A stretch of 64,000 nucleotides of DNA from Chitinophagales bacterium. Its GTDB lineage: Bacteria; Bacteroidota; Bacteroidia; Chitinophagales; UBA2359. Each line of letters starts with the position of its first letter. Position 1 is the stretch's first letter. The notes beneath the pieces are model-generated. The model worked only from the letters and a program-made list of their open reading frames with translations. It did no database searches and had not been told where the DNA came from. Positions 24,827-33,480 of the stretch are shown piece after piece. Position numbers and translations under genes: made by a program. Location of the stretch: positions 1,736,001 through 1,800,000 of the forward strand of contig JAWKLZ010000001.1 in NCBI GenBank assembly GCA_041392475.1, read 5' to 3'.

Positions 24827-25744
24827 ATGAGTTATTCCTCGACCGAAAAAATTGAATTTAGAAAGATTCGCAGTTTTAGTGATCATATCAACGCGACAGC
24901 TATGTTTACTCGGCAAAATATAGTACCCATGATCAAAATATTGATGCAGGTTGCAGGAGTTTACATTGCAGTGGGGCTGGTTTTACTCATCATGTGCTTC
25001 TATTTTGGACTAGTAGATTTGATGAATTTAACTGATATAAACGGTATCGAAAACCTCAATTGGAGTATGATTGGAGGGCTTTCATTTTTGGCTATTGTTA
25101 TGTTCATCATTGGCAGTATTTTTTATACCGCTGCTGGCTATCGTTATATCTTAGAATACATTACCCAAGACAACTACAACAGCCTCACTATTAGCGACAT
25201 AAAACGCTATTTAGGGCGAGACAGCAAAATCGTATTTTTCTCCTACATGGGTTTGTTTCTCATGTTTTTTGCATCCATGTTCATCGCCATCATACCATTT
25301 TTAGGTGCTTTGACTGTATTTTTTGGCTGGATTTATCTGAGCATTCCGATTTCCTTCATTTTCCTACTCCGCATCCACGAAAAAATCGGCTTTTCAGATG
25401 CTATCAAAAGGTGTATGTATCTTATAAAAGATCATTGGTGGGAAACTTTCGGTTTGTACCTTGTTACTGCCTTACTTTTATACAGCATCAGTGCTGTTCC
25501 CAGTCTGTTTTCCAATTTTGGATTTCAAATTGGCAGTATGCTTGACTCCGAGGCGATTGGCAAACTTCTTTTTGGCGTTTTTTACGTCATTTCCATTCTC
25601 GTCAGTCTGCTCACCAGCGTTGTTTTTTCCATTCTCATTGCCTTCCGTTATTTCAGTTTGGTAGAACTCAAGGAAGGGGTCAATATGATGGAACGCATAC
25701 AGGACATTGGTTTGGGAGAAACAACCGAAAATGATTGGCGGTAG
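24827..25744 (+). CDS. Multi-pass membrane protein of unknown function
   Basis: 305 residues with about six hydrophobic segments (about 45-70, 88-110, 140-165, 168-185, 215-235, 250-280) between charged loops. The N-terminal cytosolic part (STEKIEFRKIRSFSDHINAT) is followed by paired helices, and a motif AIKRCMYLIKDHWWETFGLY near 190-210 recalls the DUF975 / glycerophosphodiester-phosphodiesterase membrane-domain type of proteins, but I cannot assign a family firmly. It starts 25 nt after the pseudo-ATPase gene and is probably co-transcribed with it, so the two membrane proteins may work together. Confidence 0.65.
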   Translation: MSYSSTEKIEFRKIRSFSDHINATAMFTRQNIVPMIKILMQVAGVYIAVGLVLLIMCFYFGLVDLMNLTDINGIENLNWSMIGGLSFLAIVMFIIGSIFYTAAGYRYILEYITQDNYNSLTISDIKRYLGRDSKIVFFSYMGLFLMFFASMFIAIIPFLGALTVFFGWIYLSIPISFIFLLRIHEKIGFSDAIKRCMYLIKDHWWETFGLYLVTALLLYSISAVPSLFSNFGFQIGSMLDSEAIGKLLFGVFYVISILVSLLTSVVFSILIAFRYFSLVELKEGVNMMERIQDIGLGETTENDWR

Positions 25745-25759
25745 TTTTTTCAAGGGGTG

Positions 25760-25837
25760 AGACTTCGAAAGTTCCCTTTTCAGAACATACTGATTTTCAA
25801 GCCTTCCATGTCTTTAGAAACAAAACTTCCGAAGTCT
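25760..25837. repeat. Long-loop inverted repeat, family A copy 1
   Basis: AGACTTCGAAAGTT (25760-25773) and AACTTCCGAAGTCT (25824-25837) are inverted with one mismatch and a 50-nt loop. The ends (TGAGACTTCG... and ...CCGAAGTCTTTA) are shared with the element at 46628-46712. It sits between two convergent genes and may act as a bidirectional terminator or be a non-autonomous mobile unit. Confidence 0.6.
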
Positions 25838-25857
25838 TTACCGCTTTTTTTGCAGCC

Positions 25858-26338
25858 CTACAATTTTCGCACCTCATCCCCTAAGCGAATCGCTCCTCCC
25901 TGCAATACCCTTGCGGTAATACCTCCGTGACCACGCATCGCATTGTAGCCACCTGCGCCCAAGTTTTGTTCCATTCGAGAACAAGGGTGACACAAGCCCC
26001 GTTGTTTCCAACACCGCCTCCCCTATCCGAAACTGCTTTTCTTTCAATGCCAGCAGATTGATGCCCCGCACCACAATGTTTCGGCGGGTCAAAAGCGGGT
26101 CAATCACCTCCAAGCCCAACATTGAAGCCACACTGTCCAAATGCTCCCCCTGAATCAAGGTCACCTGCCGTTTGCCACTGCCTCCACCATAATGATCACC
26201 CAACAGTCCTTGTTCGGTATCTGCTTCCACACTTTCTACTGTCTGCAAAGAGCCTCTTTTTTCGGGGCGAATCCCAATCCATGTCACCCGTCCAACTTGT
26301 GGAAGCGTGTCAAAAAGTTCTTGTAGGGTTTTTGTCAT
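25858..26338 (-). pseudogene. MOSC-domain protein with a +1 frameshift
   Basis: The first frame (ATG 26338) gives a MOSC domain: GRVTWIGIRPEKRGSL, GLLGDHYGGGSGKRQVTLIQ and RRNIVVRGINLLALK. Around 25988-25995 the reading jumps: the annotated frame becomes meaningless and ends near 25874, while the +1 frame continues perfectly with LCHPCSRMEQNLGAGGYNAM, then RGHGGITARVLQGGAIRLG to a stop at 25858. Restoring one base gives a normal protein of about 159 residues with the family's cysteine motif. MOSC proteins handle sulfur for molybdenum cofactor or related chemistry. Either a true inactivating insertion (GTGT for TGT) or a sequencing error explains this. A GTG at 26404 overlapping the stop of the AsmA gene (GTGA) is an alternative, coupled start. 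Confidence 0.75.
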
Positions 26339-26400
26339 TGTCGTTAAAATTTCTGTATCAACTATTTGAACTTGAATTTTGAGTTTGTTTTGAATTTTCC

Positions 26401-28998
26401 TCACTGCTCAATCTCCTTCAATTCAGACCAATCAATAATCCCCACATCCGAATCATCGTACTGAAAAGTGCGGGGTGCAAAAGCGGGAATCGTGCCACGT
26501 CCAACCGCAAATTCCTCCTCCAATATACGTCCAATATCCGTTTTCGAGCGTTTCGAGTCGTTTTCAAATTGCTGCTTCACCGCCTTCTTTTTCATGTATT
26601 TGATGTCGGGGTCAAAAGCATCTCCCTGCATCACAAGATGCAGATTTACACCGCCATTCGGATTTTTATCTGGGTCTATTTCCTTGTTTTTCTTCTTGAA
26701 TTTGCCCAACAAAATATCCAACAGATTCACCCGCACATAGTACAAAATGCGGTTCTCAAAAGTATGCAAACCTGAAAAGGTGATGCGGGTCACATTGGAG
26801 TTGATAAACATCGTGGGAATACGCATTTTTTGGTGGGCAATTTGGATTTGATTTTCCAAACGAGCAAATCGCACCCGCTCCAACTCCGAAACTTTCACAA
26901 AAGCAGAAAGCGACTTCATTGGCTCAAAATCAATCAATTCGCCATCATCAATCGCCACATCCGCCGCCATCAACAACTTAGGCATATCCAATTCCAGCCG
27001 CTTATTGAAGTAAGCCTTGAGGTGCATTTTGGTCGAAAGCGTACCTTTGATATTCTTGTCCGTCATCATGGTTTGCCCAAAATTGTCCATTTCCTCAAAC
27101 AACTGCTGCACATCAATTCCCTGAGCATCCATCCCCAATTTGACAATCAGTCCCTCGTTTTTATTAACCGAAAAATCACCCCTCAAATCCACCTTTCCCT
27201 CTGCAATTTTCATCAAAATCTGTTCGATGATAAACTCCGTATTGTTGAAAGTCAGTTCTCCTTCAATGTCTTCAATCGTCAATTTCTCCCGCTGCAATTT
27301 TTCAATATGTGGTCGAATTCTACCGACAATATAATCCTGCCTATCGCTGCTAATATACACTGCATCAACCAATTTTGTTGAATCCACTTCTGCGGTTTCC
27401 TCTTCTGAGCGAAATTCCAAAAGTTCGTCCATGCTGATAAAATCGGAGGTTAAATCCAAATCCGCTTTAATTGGACGACTCAACACCACCGAATCTTTCA
27501 TCGCACTTTGAAACAACAAAGGCACAAAACGCTCCAGTTTCCCATTGAGTTGAATATCGCTTTTATCGAGGTCAATTTGAAGGTCTTTTAGCTGCAAATC
27601 ACCATTATTGACCACCATTTCGCCCTCCATCTTTTCGACCCAATGACTGTTGTATTTAAACACTACATCCTTGGCTTTCAAGTTCCCTTGCATAGTTGGA
27701 TAGGTGGTATCGTAGTTGTAAAATTCCTCCAAACCGCCCACCATTTTCAACTTGTCCACCTTTACATTTCCATCCAATTTGTCCAACCCAAACTCCCCTG
27801 CCATCGAGCGAAAAGCTTTGAGATACACCAAACCATCAAACGATACATTCAGTTGCGGTTTTTCAAAATTGGTGATTTTGGCGTAAGCTTGCAGCAATTC
27901 ACCCGCCATTTCAAAACTCACATTTTCGATATTCAATTCTGAAGTGCGTTGGTTCTGACTGCTTCCATTCGTAAACGCTCCCTTCAAGCGCATATTTTTC
28001 AGTGGGTAATCCAGTTTTTCGTGACTCACACTGCCCTTCTCCAACTCAAAATTCACATTTACTTGCGGCTGTTGATAGGGTGAATATTTGCCCTTTACCG
28101 TTGCATCAAACAACATTTCGCCACTACTACTCAGCCCCTCCAAGTTGCTTTTGTATTCATTGGGCATCATATTCAGTACTTTAGCAAACGCCAAATCTAC
28201 TCCTTTGAGCTTCAAATCGTAATTGGAGTAACCCTGAAAAAATTGCAGCGTACCATTCATTTCAAATACATTCCCTTCAATGTCCAAACTGCTTTTCTGA
28301 AAAGTGTAGAGTTCTTTGATCCAGTCAATATCCATTTGCAGGTTCAAAGCCGCTTTTTTATTGGGCAAATAATCCGTTTGTCCGATGTAAAACTGCTTGC
28401 TCTCAATGTTTCCTTTGGCGTTCAAAACATAGTGATTCGCCCCAAAATCTCCTGCAAAAGTACCGTCGGGAATTGTGAAGGTAAATTCTTGTTCGAGCGG
28501 CTCGTCAATGTAGTGCACTTCAATGTTGTACAATTCCGTTTGTTGTAAACTCAACATCATATCCTCCTCCGCAGCAGCCTCTGGATCGGTATTTATACTG
28601 TCTTCTTCCTTCAAAATATCGTAGTTGATTTGTCCTTCCTGCAAAGTTCGCAAATTGAGTTGTCCATCTCGGATGACCAATTTTTGAATGCGGTAGCTAT
28701 TCGCAAACACATCTCCCCAATTCAGCAAAAAAGCCATCTGCTCGGTTTCCAATAAGTTTCGCTTACTATTCGGAAGGCTTTCTCGTATGGATACTTTATT
28801 GAGGGTCAGCGAAGCATAGGGAAAATCACTGATAAACGAAAAACCAATATCGCCTTTGATGATGAGTTCGGTGGTGAGGTTGTTGTTGATTTGTCGAATC
28901 AAAAAGTTTTCCACCTTTTCTTCAAAGAAAGTAGCGGTTGCCACAATCAGAATCAAGGCAAAAATGATTAGTGTTAGGAATATTTTGATGAAACGCAT
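26401..28998 (-). CDS. AsmA-like envelope protein
   Basis: 865 residues: one N-terminal transmembrane helix (IKIFLTLIIFALILIVATATFF) and then a very long beta-rich periplasmic region typical of AsmA / TamB-like repeating beta-groove proteins. The AsmA N-terminus is recognisable in IKGDIGFSFISDFPYASLTL, and the C-terminal AsmA portion around NKNEGLIVKLGMDAQGIDVQ and GTLSTKMHLKAYFNKRLELD. In other bacteria such proteins are thought to bridge the membranes and move phospholipids, or influence outer-membrane assembly. The gene stop overlaps a possible GTG start of the downstream MOSC gene. Length is normal for Bacteroidota AsmA proteins. Confidence 0.8.
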   Translation of the reverse strand: MRFIKIFLTLIIFALILIVATATFFEEKVENFLIRQINNNLTTELIIKGDIGFSFISDFPYASLTLNKVSIRESLPNSKRNLLETEQMAFLLNWGDVFANSYRIQKLVIRDGQLNLRTLQEGQINYDILKEEDSINTDPEAAAEEDMMLSLQQTELYNIEVHYIDEPLEQEFTFTIPDGTFAGDFGANHYVLNAKGNIESKQFYIGQTDYLPNKKAALNLQMDIDWIKELYTFQKSSLDIEGNVFEMNGTLQFFQGYSNYDLKLKGVDLAFAKVLNMMPNEYKSNLEGLSSSGEMLFDATVKGKYSPYQQPQVNVNFELEKGSVSHEKLDYPLKNMRLKGAFTNGSSQNQRTSELNIENVSFEMAGELLQAYAKITNFEKPQLNVSFDGLVYLKAFRSMAGEFGLDKLDGNVKVDKLKMVGGLEEFYNYDTTYPTMQGNLKAKDVVFKYNSHWVEKMEGEMVVNNGDLQLKDLQIDLDKSDIQLNGKLERFVPLLFQSAMKDSVVLSRPIKADLDLTSDFISMDELLEFRSEEETAEVDSTKLVDAVYISSDRQDYIVGRIRPHIEKLQREKLTIEDIEGELTFNNTEFIIEQILMKIAEGKVDLRGDFSVNKNEGLIVKLGMDAQGIDVQQLFEEMDNFGQTMMTDKNIKGTLSTKMHLKAYFNKRLELDMPKLLMAADVAIDDGELIDFEPMKSLSAFVKVSELERVRFARLENQIQIAHQKMRIPTMFINSNVTRITFSGLHTFENRILYYVRVNLLDILLGKFKKKNKEIDPDKNPNGGVNLHLVMQGDAFDPDIKYMKKKAVKQQFENDSKRSKTDIGRILEEEFAVGRGTIPAFAPRTFQYDDSDVGIIDWSELKEIEQ

Positions 28999-29085
28999 AG
29001 TATTTGGTGGTTTGGCTTGGTTTGGTTGGCTTTGTAAAAATAAGGGAATTTATTGGCTTCACCTACCTTACTGTTGCCCAAGTTG

Positions 29086-29184
29086 AAACTCTGACAGGAG
29101 TTGAAAACCTCTCAACAGTTGAACAATAAACACGCAAGTCACTCCAACTGTTGTCAAGGTCTTTGACAGTTGACAAAGTTTTCG
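29086..29184 (-). repeat. Dispersed intergenic repeat, copies 2 and 3 (inverted pair)
   Basis: On the minus strand, 29140-29182 reads ACTTTGTCAACTGTC...TTGACAACAGTTGGAG, nearly the same as the element at 11786-11835. A more diverged copy in the opposite orientation (ACTCTGACAGGAGTT...CAACAGTTGAA) lies at about 29088-29132, so the two form a larger imperfect palindrome. The minus-strand copy reaches into the 3' end of the glycosyltransferase gene. Confidence 0.55.
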
Positions 29185-30230
29185 TTTGTATTCATTGGCG
29201 ATTTCTTTTTTCCCTTCAAAAAATAATCCACAACAATGCTCCCTTTATACCATCCAAGTTGATTCGGTTGTACTGAAATCTGTACTTTATTCACCCATTT
29301 TTGCGTAGTGCTGCGTTTTCGCTGCCACTTCAAAAGATGGCTAAAAAAATTAAACTGTGCCTTCAAAGTAGCTTTACAATCTGCAAAATCACCTGATAAC
29401 AAAAACTTTAGGGCTGCAATCAAATCCAATGCAATGCGAAAAGGAAAAAGAGTAAAGAGCTGCAATGTCGTCAAATTCTTGTACATCATCGCCAAACTAT
29501 TGCGGAAATTGAGGTAGAGTTTTCGGGGATTTCCTTGCGGCAAAGTGCCTCCACCTACATGATACACAGCGGAATTGGGGTGGTAAAAAATACGGTACCC
29601 CGCTCGCTTCAACCGCCAACAAAGGTCAATTTCTTCCATGTGGGCAAAAAAATCACCATCCAAACCTCCTATTTCATGGTACAAATTGGCTCGAATAAAC
29701 AGTGCCGCACCACTTGCCCAAAACACCTCACTGATATCTTCATACTGCCCTACATCTTCTTCGCAATGGTCAAAAAAACGCCCTCTGCAAAAAGTATAAC
29801 CAAATCGATCCATCATTCCTCCTGCTGCTCCTGCATATTCAAACTGGGTTTTGTGGTGAAAAGCCAAAATTTTGGGCTGACAGGCTGCAATGCTTTTGTT
29901 GGATTCCATGAGGTCAATGATGGGGTGAATCCAATTTTCGGTGACTTCCACATCCGAATTGAGCAGCACATAATAGTCTGCCTCCACCTGCTTCAATGCT
30001 TCATTGTACCCCCTTGCAAAACCATAATTTTCAGCATTTTGGATAATTCTGATTGAAGGAAAACTGGAGCCAACAAAGGCAACTGATTCATCCGTTGAAG
30101 CATTGTCGGCTAGATAAATGTCGAGGTTTTTATACTTTGAAGCAAGTACCGATGGCAGAAATTTTTGAAGGAAATGAATCCCATTCCAATTGAGAATGAC
30201 GACAGCTACTTTGGGAGATTTTGAAGACAA
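29154..30230 (-). CDS. Glycosyltransferase family 2 (rhamnosyltransferase-like)
   Basis: 358 residues with a GT-A catalytic domain: VAVVILNWNGIHFLQKFLPS (N-terminal nucleotide-sugar strand), LADNASTDES, YVLLNSDVEV (metal-binding DxD-like NSD), and the acceptor-side EIDLCWRLKRAGYRIFYHP (ED-like catalytic region). The last 100 residues contain a helical, membrane-associating tail (LTTLQLFTLFPFRIALDLIA). Such enzymes add rhamnose or other sugars to surface polysaccharides from nucleotide-sugar donors. The start is a TTG at 30230, since no ATG lies upstream in frame. The final residues FVNCQRP are encoded by a dispersed repeat, so the natural C-terminus has probably been replaced. No polysaccharide gene cluster surrounds it. 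Confidence 0.88.
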   Translation of the reverse strand: MSSKSPKVAVVILNWNGIHFLQKFLPSVLASKYKNLDIYLADNASTDESVAFVGSSFPSIRIIQNAENYGFARGYNEALKQVEADYYVLLNSDVEVTENWIHPIIDLMESNKSIAACQPKILAFHHKTQFEYAGAAGGMMDRFGYTFCRGRFFDHCEEDVGQYEDISEVFWASGAALFIRANLYHEIGGLDGDFFAHMEEIDLCWRLKRAGYRIFYHPNSAVYHVGGGTLPQGNPRKLYLNFRNSLAMMYKNLTTLQLFTLFPFRIALDLIAALKFLLSGDFADCKATLKAQFNFFSHLLKWQRKRSTTQKWVNKVQISVQPNQLGWYKGSIVVDYFLKGKKKSPMNTNENFVNCQRP

Positions 30231-30311
30231 TTTCTTGATTTTTATTAATTTTTAAGATTACGGAGGTACAAAGACACAGAGGTTTGGGTATTTGAAGAAG
30301 ATGGGCGTTTT

Positions 30312-31925
30312 TTAGTGTTGGCTTGAGATAATTTCCATCGTCCAATCTTTCACATTACATTCTTTGCTATCAAAACTGATTCCAACTAGAATGATTTGTT
30401 TTGACGTGTTTTTGAAGGCCTCGGCATATTTTTGTTCTTTTATTTGCTCAATCGCTTTATATGGCTTTGCATCCAATTTGAATTCCATGATATAGATATA
30501 ATCATCAACTTCAATTTTGGCATCAATTCGACCCTGATGTTTGCTCATTTCCGCATCAATGTGCAGTCCTAAAAATTTGATAAGCAAGTAAATGATGCTG
30601 TGAAAATACCCTTCCCAAGCCTTAAACAATTTGGCTTCGTCTTCGGCTGTTGGTTCTTTTTTGTTGTGTTTGGGATGCAATTGGTAAGCAATATCGGAAA
30701 AGATGATTTTAAGTTGGTCAATAAAACTCTCTAAATCATTTTTATACAAGGCATCCTGAATGTACAACAATGCTTGATCAACTACTGAAGCTACTTGATG
30801 GGAACGGTATTCCATTAGGTTTTTCAAAAATGATTCTTCGACTTCTTGATTGGGATAACCCAAAGTATAAGTTGCCCTTCCTTTTCTAAAGGTTTTTTGT
30901 TTGACCGTCAAATAACCTGTTTGAAAAAGCAAATGATTGAAGTCTATGTTTTTGATGGAGAAGGTATCAAAAGAATGAGCACTCAACTTAACTTTGTCTA
31001 TGTATTCAAGGTTTATATTCTGCTTTTTAATAAACTTCAGCAACAAAGTAGGTGTTCCCGAGGCAAACCAGAAATTGGCAATTTCGTTTTTTTTGAAAAA
31101 ATTGAGAATAGAGAAAGGATTGTAAACAAAGGTTTTCCCATCCCATGAATAGCCATTGTACCAACGCTTCAATTCTTTCAATAAGCTCTTATGTGTCAAA
31201 CCCAAGTTAGCAGTAGCCTGAGGAATATAGGGTTCAAAATAGGCTTCGAGTTCCGTTTGGGTAATGCCACAAATATCTATAGTTGAAGGGTCTAAGGTAA
31301 GGTCGTCTAAATTGTTTAGTTCTGAAAAAATGGAGGTTTTAGAAAATTTAGAAATGCCTGTAATGAATAAAAAATGAAGGTGTTTTGCTACTACTCCATC
31401 TTTTAATGCCCCGTACATATTTTTTAGTATATCTCTATTTTCCTCCGCTTTTTTTTCATCATCAATATAGTCTATAATGGGCTTGTCGTATTCATCAATC
31501 AAAATAACAATTCGTTGTTCAACAGATAACAATTCAATCAGTTTGGTGAGTTTGTCTTTTGAGGTATGGGTATCTAATTTTACATTATGTCTTTCTCCAA
31601 TCAAATCAATATACTTACAAAGTGCCGTTTCTAAATCTGTATTTTTGTAATCAATTTCAGTTAAAGAAATACGAATGACAGGACGTGGCTTCCAATCTAT
31701 TTTGTCATAGATCCATAAATCTTTGAACAACTCTTTGTCTCCTGCAAAAATATGTTCCATGATAGAAACTATCAAAGATTTTCCAAAGCGTCGAGGGCGT
31801 GAGAAGAAATTCGGTTTGCTTCCTGTAATGACATTGTAGATTTGTTGAGTTTTATCTACGTATAACCGATTATCTTCAATAATGGCTCGAAAATCGGATT
31901 CTCCTATGGGTAATTTCTGCATCAT
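30312..31925 (-). CDS. AAA-ATPase-like protein with C-terminal PD-(D/E)XK nuclease domain
   Basis: 537 residues. The N-terminal AAA-ATPase-like domain shows SRPRRFGKSLIVSIMEHIF (Walker A variant, about 40-60) and IVILIDEYDKPIIDY (Walker B-like, about 135-150). The C-terminus is the DUF1703-type nuclease domain: GRIDAKIEVDDYIYIMEFKL gives the D...ExK catalytic pattern (about 465-485). Proteins of this layout are very common in Bacteroidota, often in many copies per genome, and have been linked to mobile or defence functions without proof. The gene is divergent from the PIF1-like helicase, with 67 nt between the two starts. Confidence 0.85.
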   Translation of the reverse strand: MMQKLPIGESDFRAIIEDNRLYVDKTQQIYNVITGSKPNFFSRPRRFGKSLIVSIMEHIFAGDKELFKDLWIYDKIDWKPRPVIRISLTEIDYKNTDLETALCKYIDLIGERHNVKLDTHTSKDKLTKLIELLSVEQRIVILIDEYDKPIIDYIDDEKKAEENRDILKNMYGALKDGVVAKHLHFLFITGISKFSKTSIFSELNNLDDLTLDPSTIDICGITQTELEAYFEPYIPQATANLGLTHKSLLKELKRWYNGYSWDGKTFVYNPFSILNFFKKNEIANFWFASGTPTLLLKFIKKQNINLEYIDKVKLSAHSFDTFSIKNIDFNHLLFQTGYLTVKQKTFRKGRATYTLGYPNQEVEESFLKNLMEYRSHQVASVVDQALLYIQDALYKNDLESFIDQLKIIFSDIAYQLHPKHNKKEPTAEDEAKLFKAWEGYFHSIIYLLIKFLGLHIDAEMSKHQGRIDAKIEVDDYIYIMEFKLDAKPYKAIEQIKEQKYAEAFKNTSKQIILVGISFDSKECNVKDWTMEIISSQH

Positions 31926-31992
31926 GTTTCGAAGATACTAATTTTTTAATTTTGATTGTGGTTTTAATTTTCATTTTACTTACTTTGTACTC

Positions 31993-33291
31993 ATGCAGCA
32001 AATCGAATTTAACAAAGAATTTGAACAGGCTTTGAACCTGATGGAAAATACGGACGAACACGTTTTTTTGACGGGTCGTGCCGGAACGGGCAAATCTACG
32101 CTGTTGCAGCATTTTAGGCAAACGACGAAGAAAAAAGCAGTGATTTTGGCTCCAACGGGTGTTGCGGCCATCAATGTGAAAGGACAAACGATTCACTCTT
32201 TTTTTGGATTTCCGCCACATCCCGTTAGTTCCGACCACATTCGCAAGCGCAAAGACCGCAAGCTGTTTGAAGAATTGGATGTGATTATCATTGACGAAAT
32301 TTCGATGGTGCGGGCAGATATGTTGGATGCCATTAATTATTTTATGCGTGTCAATGGCAAATACCGCAGCCGCCCTTTTGGCGGAGTACAGATGATTTTT
32401 ATTGGCGATTTGTTTCAGTTGCCACCTGTGGTGTCCAATGATGTCGAAAAACGCTTGTTTGAATTTATGTACGAAACACCGTTTTTTTACAGTTCGCAGG
32501 TACTCTACAATGTGGATGTGAAGTACATCGAATTGAAGAAAGTATATCGGCAAAAGGATGGTCATTTTTTGGGTTTATTGGACCAGATTCGCACCAAAAA
32601 CCTCGATTATTTCACGCTTCGCCACCTCAATGAACGCTACAAACCTTATTTCGTTCCTCCAAAAGCAGAAAAGTTCATTACTTTGACTTCAACAAATGCG
32701 ATTGCTCAACGCATCAATGAGGCAGAGTTGGAAAAATTATCCACCAAAAGGCATTTGTATCAGGGTTCTATTGAAGGAAAATTTGAAGATAGGAGGTTGC
32801 CAAACGATATGTTGTTGAACTTCAAAGAAGGAGCGCAGGTAATGTTTGTCAGAAACGATCCTTATCAACGGTGGGTGAATGGTACGATTGGCACGATTCA
32901 ATATTTGGATGCCGACACAATCAGTGTACGAGTAGAAACAGAGAAAGGTGAGGTCGTACATACAGTGGGTAAGGAAAAATGGGAGTTGTTGAAGTATGTT
33001 TACAATGAAGAGAAAAGTAATATTGATACGGAAGTGTTGGGTAGTTTTGAGCAATATCCTTTGAAGTTGGCTTGGGCGATTACGATTCACAAGAGTCAAG
33101 GCAAAACTTTTGATAAGGTATTGATTGACATGGGGCGTAGAGGAGCTTTTGCGCCTGGGCAAATCTATGTAGCTCTGAGTCGCTGTACGACATTGGAGGG
33201 TATTGTATTGAAAAATCCCATCAAATACAATGATATTATTGTGGATGAACGTGTATTGGAGTTTGCGGCGGTAGCAGGGATTTACCGTTGA
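31993..33291 (+). CDS. PIF1/RecD-like DNA helicase
   Basis: 432 residues of SF1B helicase. Motif I is VFLTGRAGTGKSTLLQHF (about 25-42), motif Ia APTGVAAINVKGQTIHSFFG, motif II IIIDEISMVRADML (DEIS form), motif III FIGDLFQLPPV, motif V/VI LAWAITIHKSQGKTFDKVLI and YVALSRCTTLEGI. It unwinds DNA 5' to 3', acting at G-quadruplexes, stalled forks or R-loops in homologues. It is shorter than many Bacteroidota PIF1 proteins (which often carry C-terminal helix-turn-helix or HRDC domains). After its TGA, the same frame stays open for 62 more codons, so a C-terminal extension may have been lost. Divergent from the AAA/nuclease gene. Confidence 0.9.
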   Translation: MQQIEFNKEFEQALNLMENTDEHVFLTGRAGTGKSTLLQHFRQTTKKKAVILAPTGVAAINVKGQTIHSFFGFPPHPVSSDHIRKRKDRKLFEELDVIIIDEISMVRADMLDAINYFMRVNGKYRSRPFGGVQMIFIGDLFQLPPVVSNDVEKRLFEFMYETPFFYSSQVLYNVDVKYIELKKVYRQKDGHFLGLLDQIRTKNLDYFTLRHLNERYKPYFVPPKAEKFITLTSTNAIAQRINEAELEKLSTKRHLYQGSIEGKFEDRRLPNDMLLNFKEGAQVMFVRNDPYQRWVNGTIGTIQYLDADTISVRVETEKGEVVHTVGKEKWELLKYVYNEEKSNIDTEVLGSFEQYPLKLAWAITIHKSQGKTFDKVLIDMGRRGAFAPGQIYVALSRCTTLEGIVLKNPIKYNDIIVDERVLEFAAVAGIYR

Positions 33292-33480
33292 AGAGAAGTT
33301 GAGAGCCTATTAAAATTTAAAGCCAAGGTAAACCCTAATAATCGCAGTGGATTGACAGAATTTATTTTTACTGTTGCTACTTTTGGACGCTCTTTTTCGG
33401 TATTAGAGGCTAAACTCGCTCTTGAAAATCTTAAATGTAAGAATTTACGTTTGAAGAAAAAGCAAACAAGCACGGGGTGA
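33292..33480 (+). other. In-frame coding-like stretch behind the helicase stop
   Basis: Directly after the TGA at 33289-33291 the helicase frame continues for 62 sense codons to a TGA at 33478. The product has normal composition with a basic C-terminal helix (VLEAKLALENLKCKNLRLKK). It has no good start of its own. It may be a lost C-terminal extension or an unrelated gene fragment; I do not recognise it. Confidence 0.3.

Noticed and set aside
26830..27381. 183-codon plus-strand ORF
   Set aside because: Antisense to the AsmA-like gene; low-complexity His/Gln/Phe composition, no motif.
31876..32565. 229-codon minus-strand ORF
   Set aside because: Antisense to the PIF1-like helicase and overlapping its promoter; no protein-like motifs.
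30312..33291. Two-gene defence system (AAA/nuclease plus PIF1-like helicase)
   Set aside because: The genes are divergent, both families are common housekeeping or multi-copy genes in this phylum, and no other defence gene is near; context alone does not support a system.
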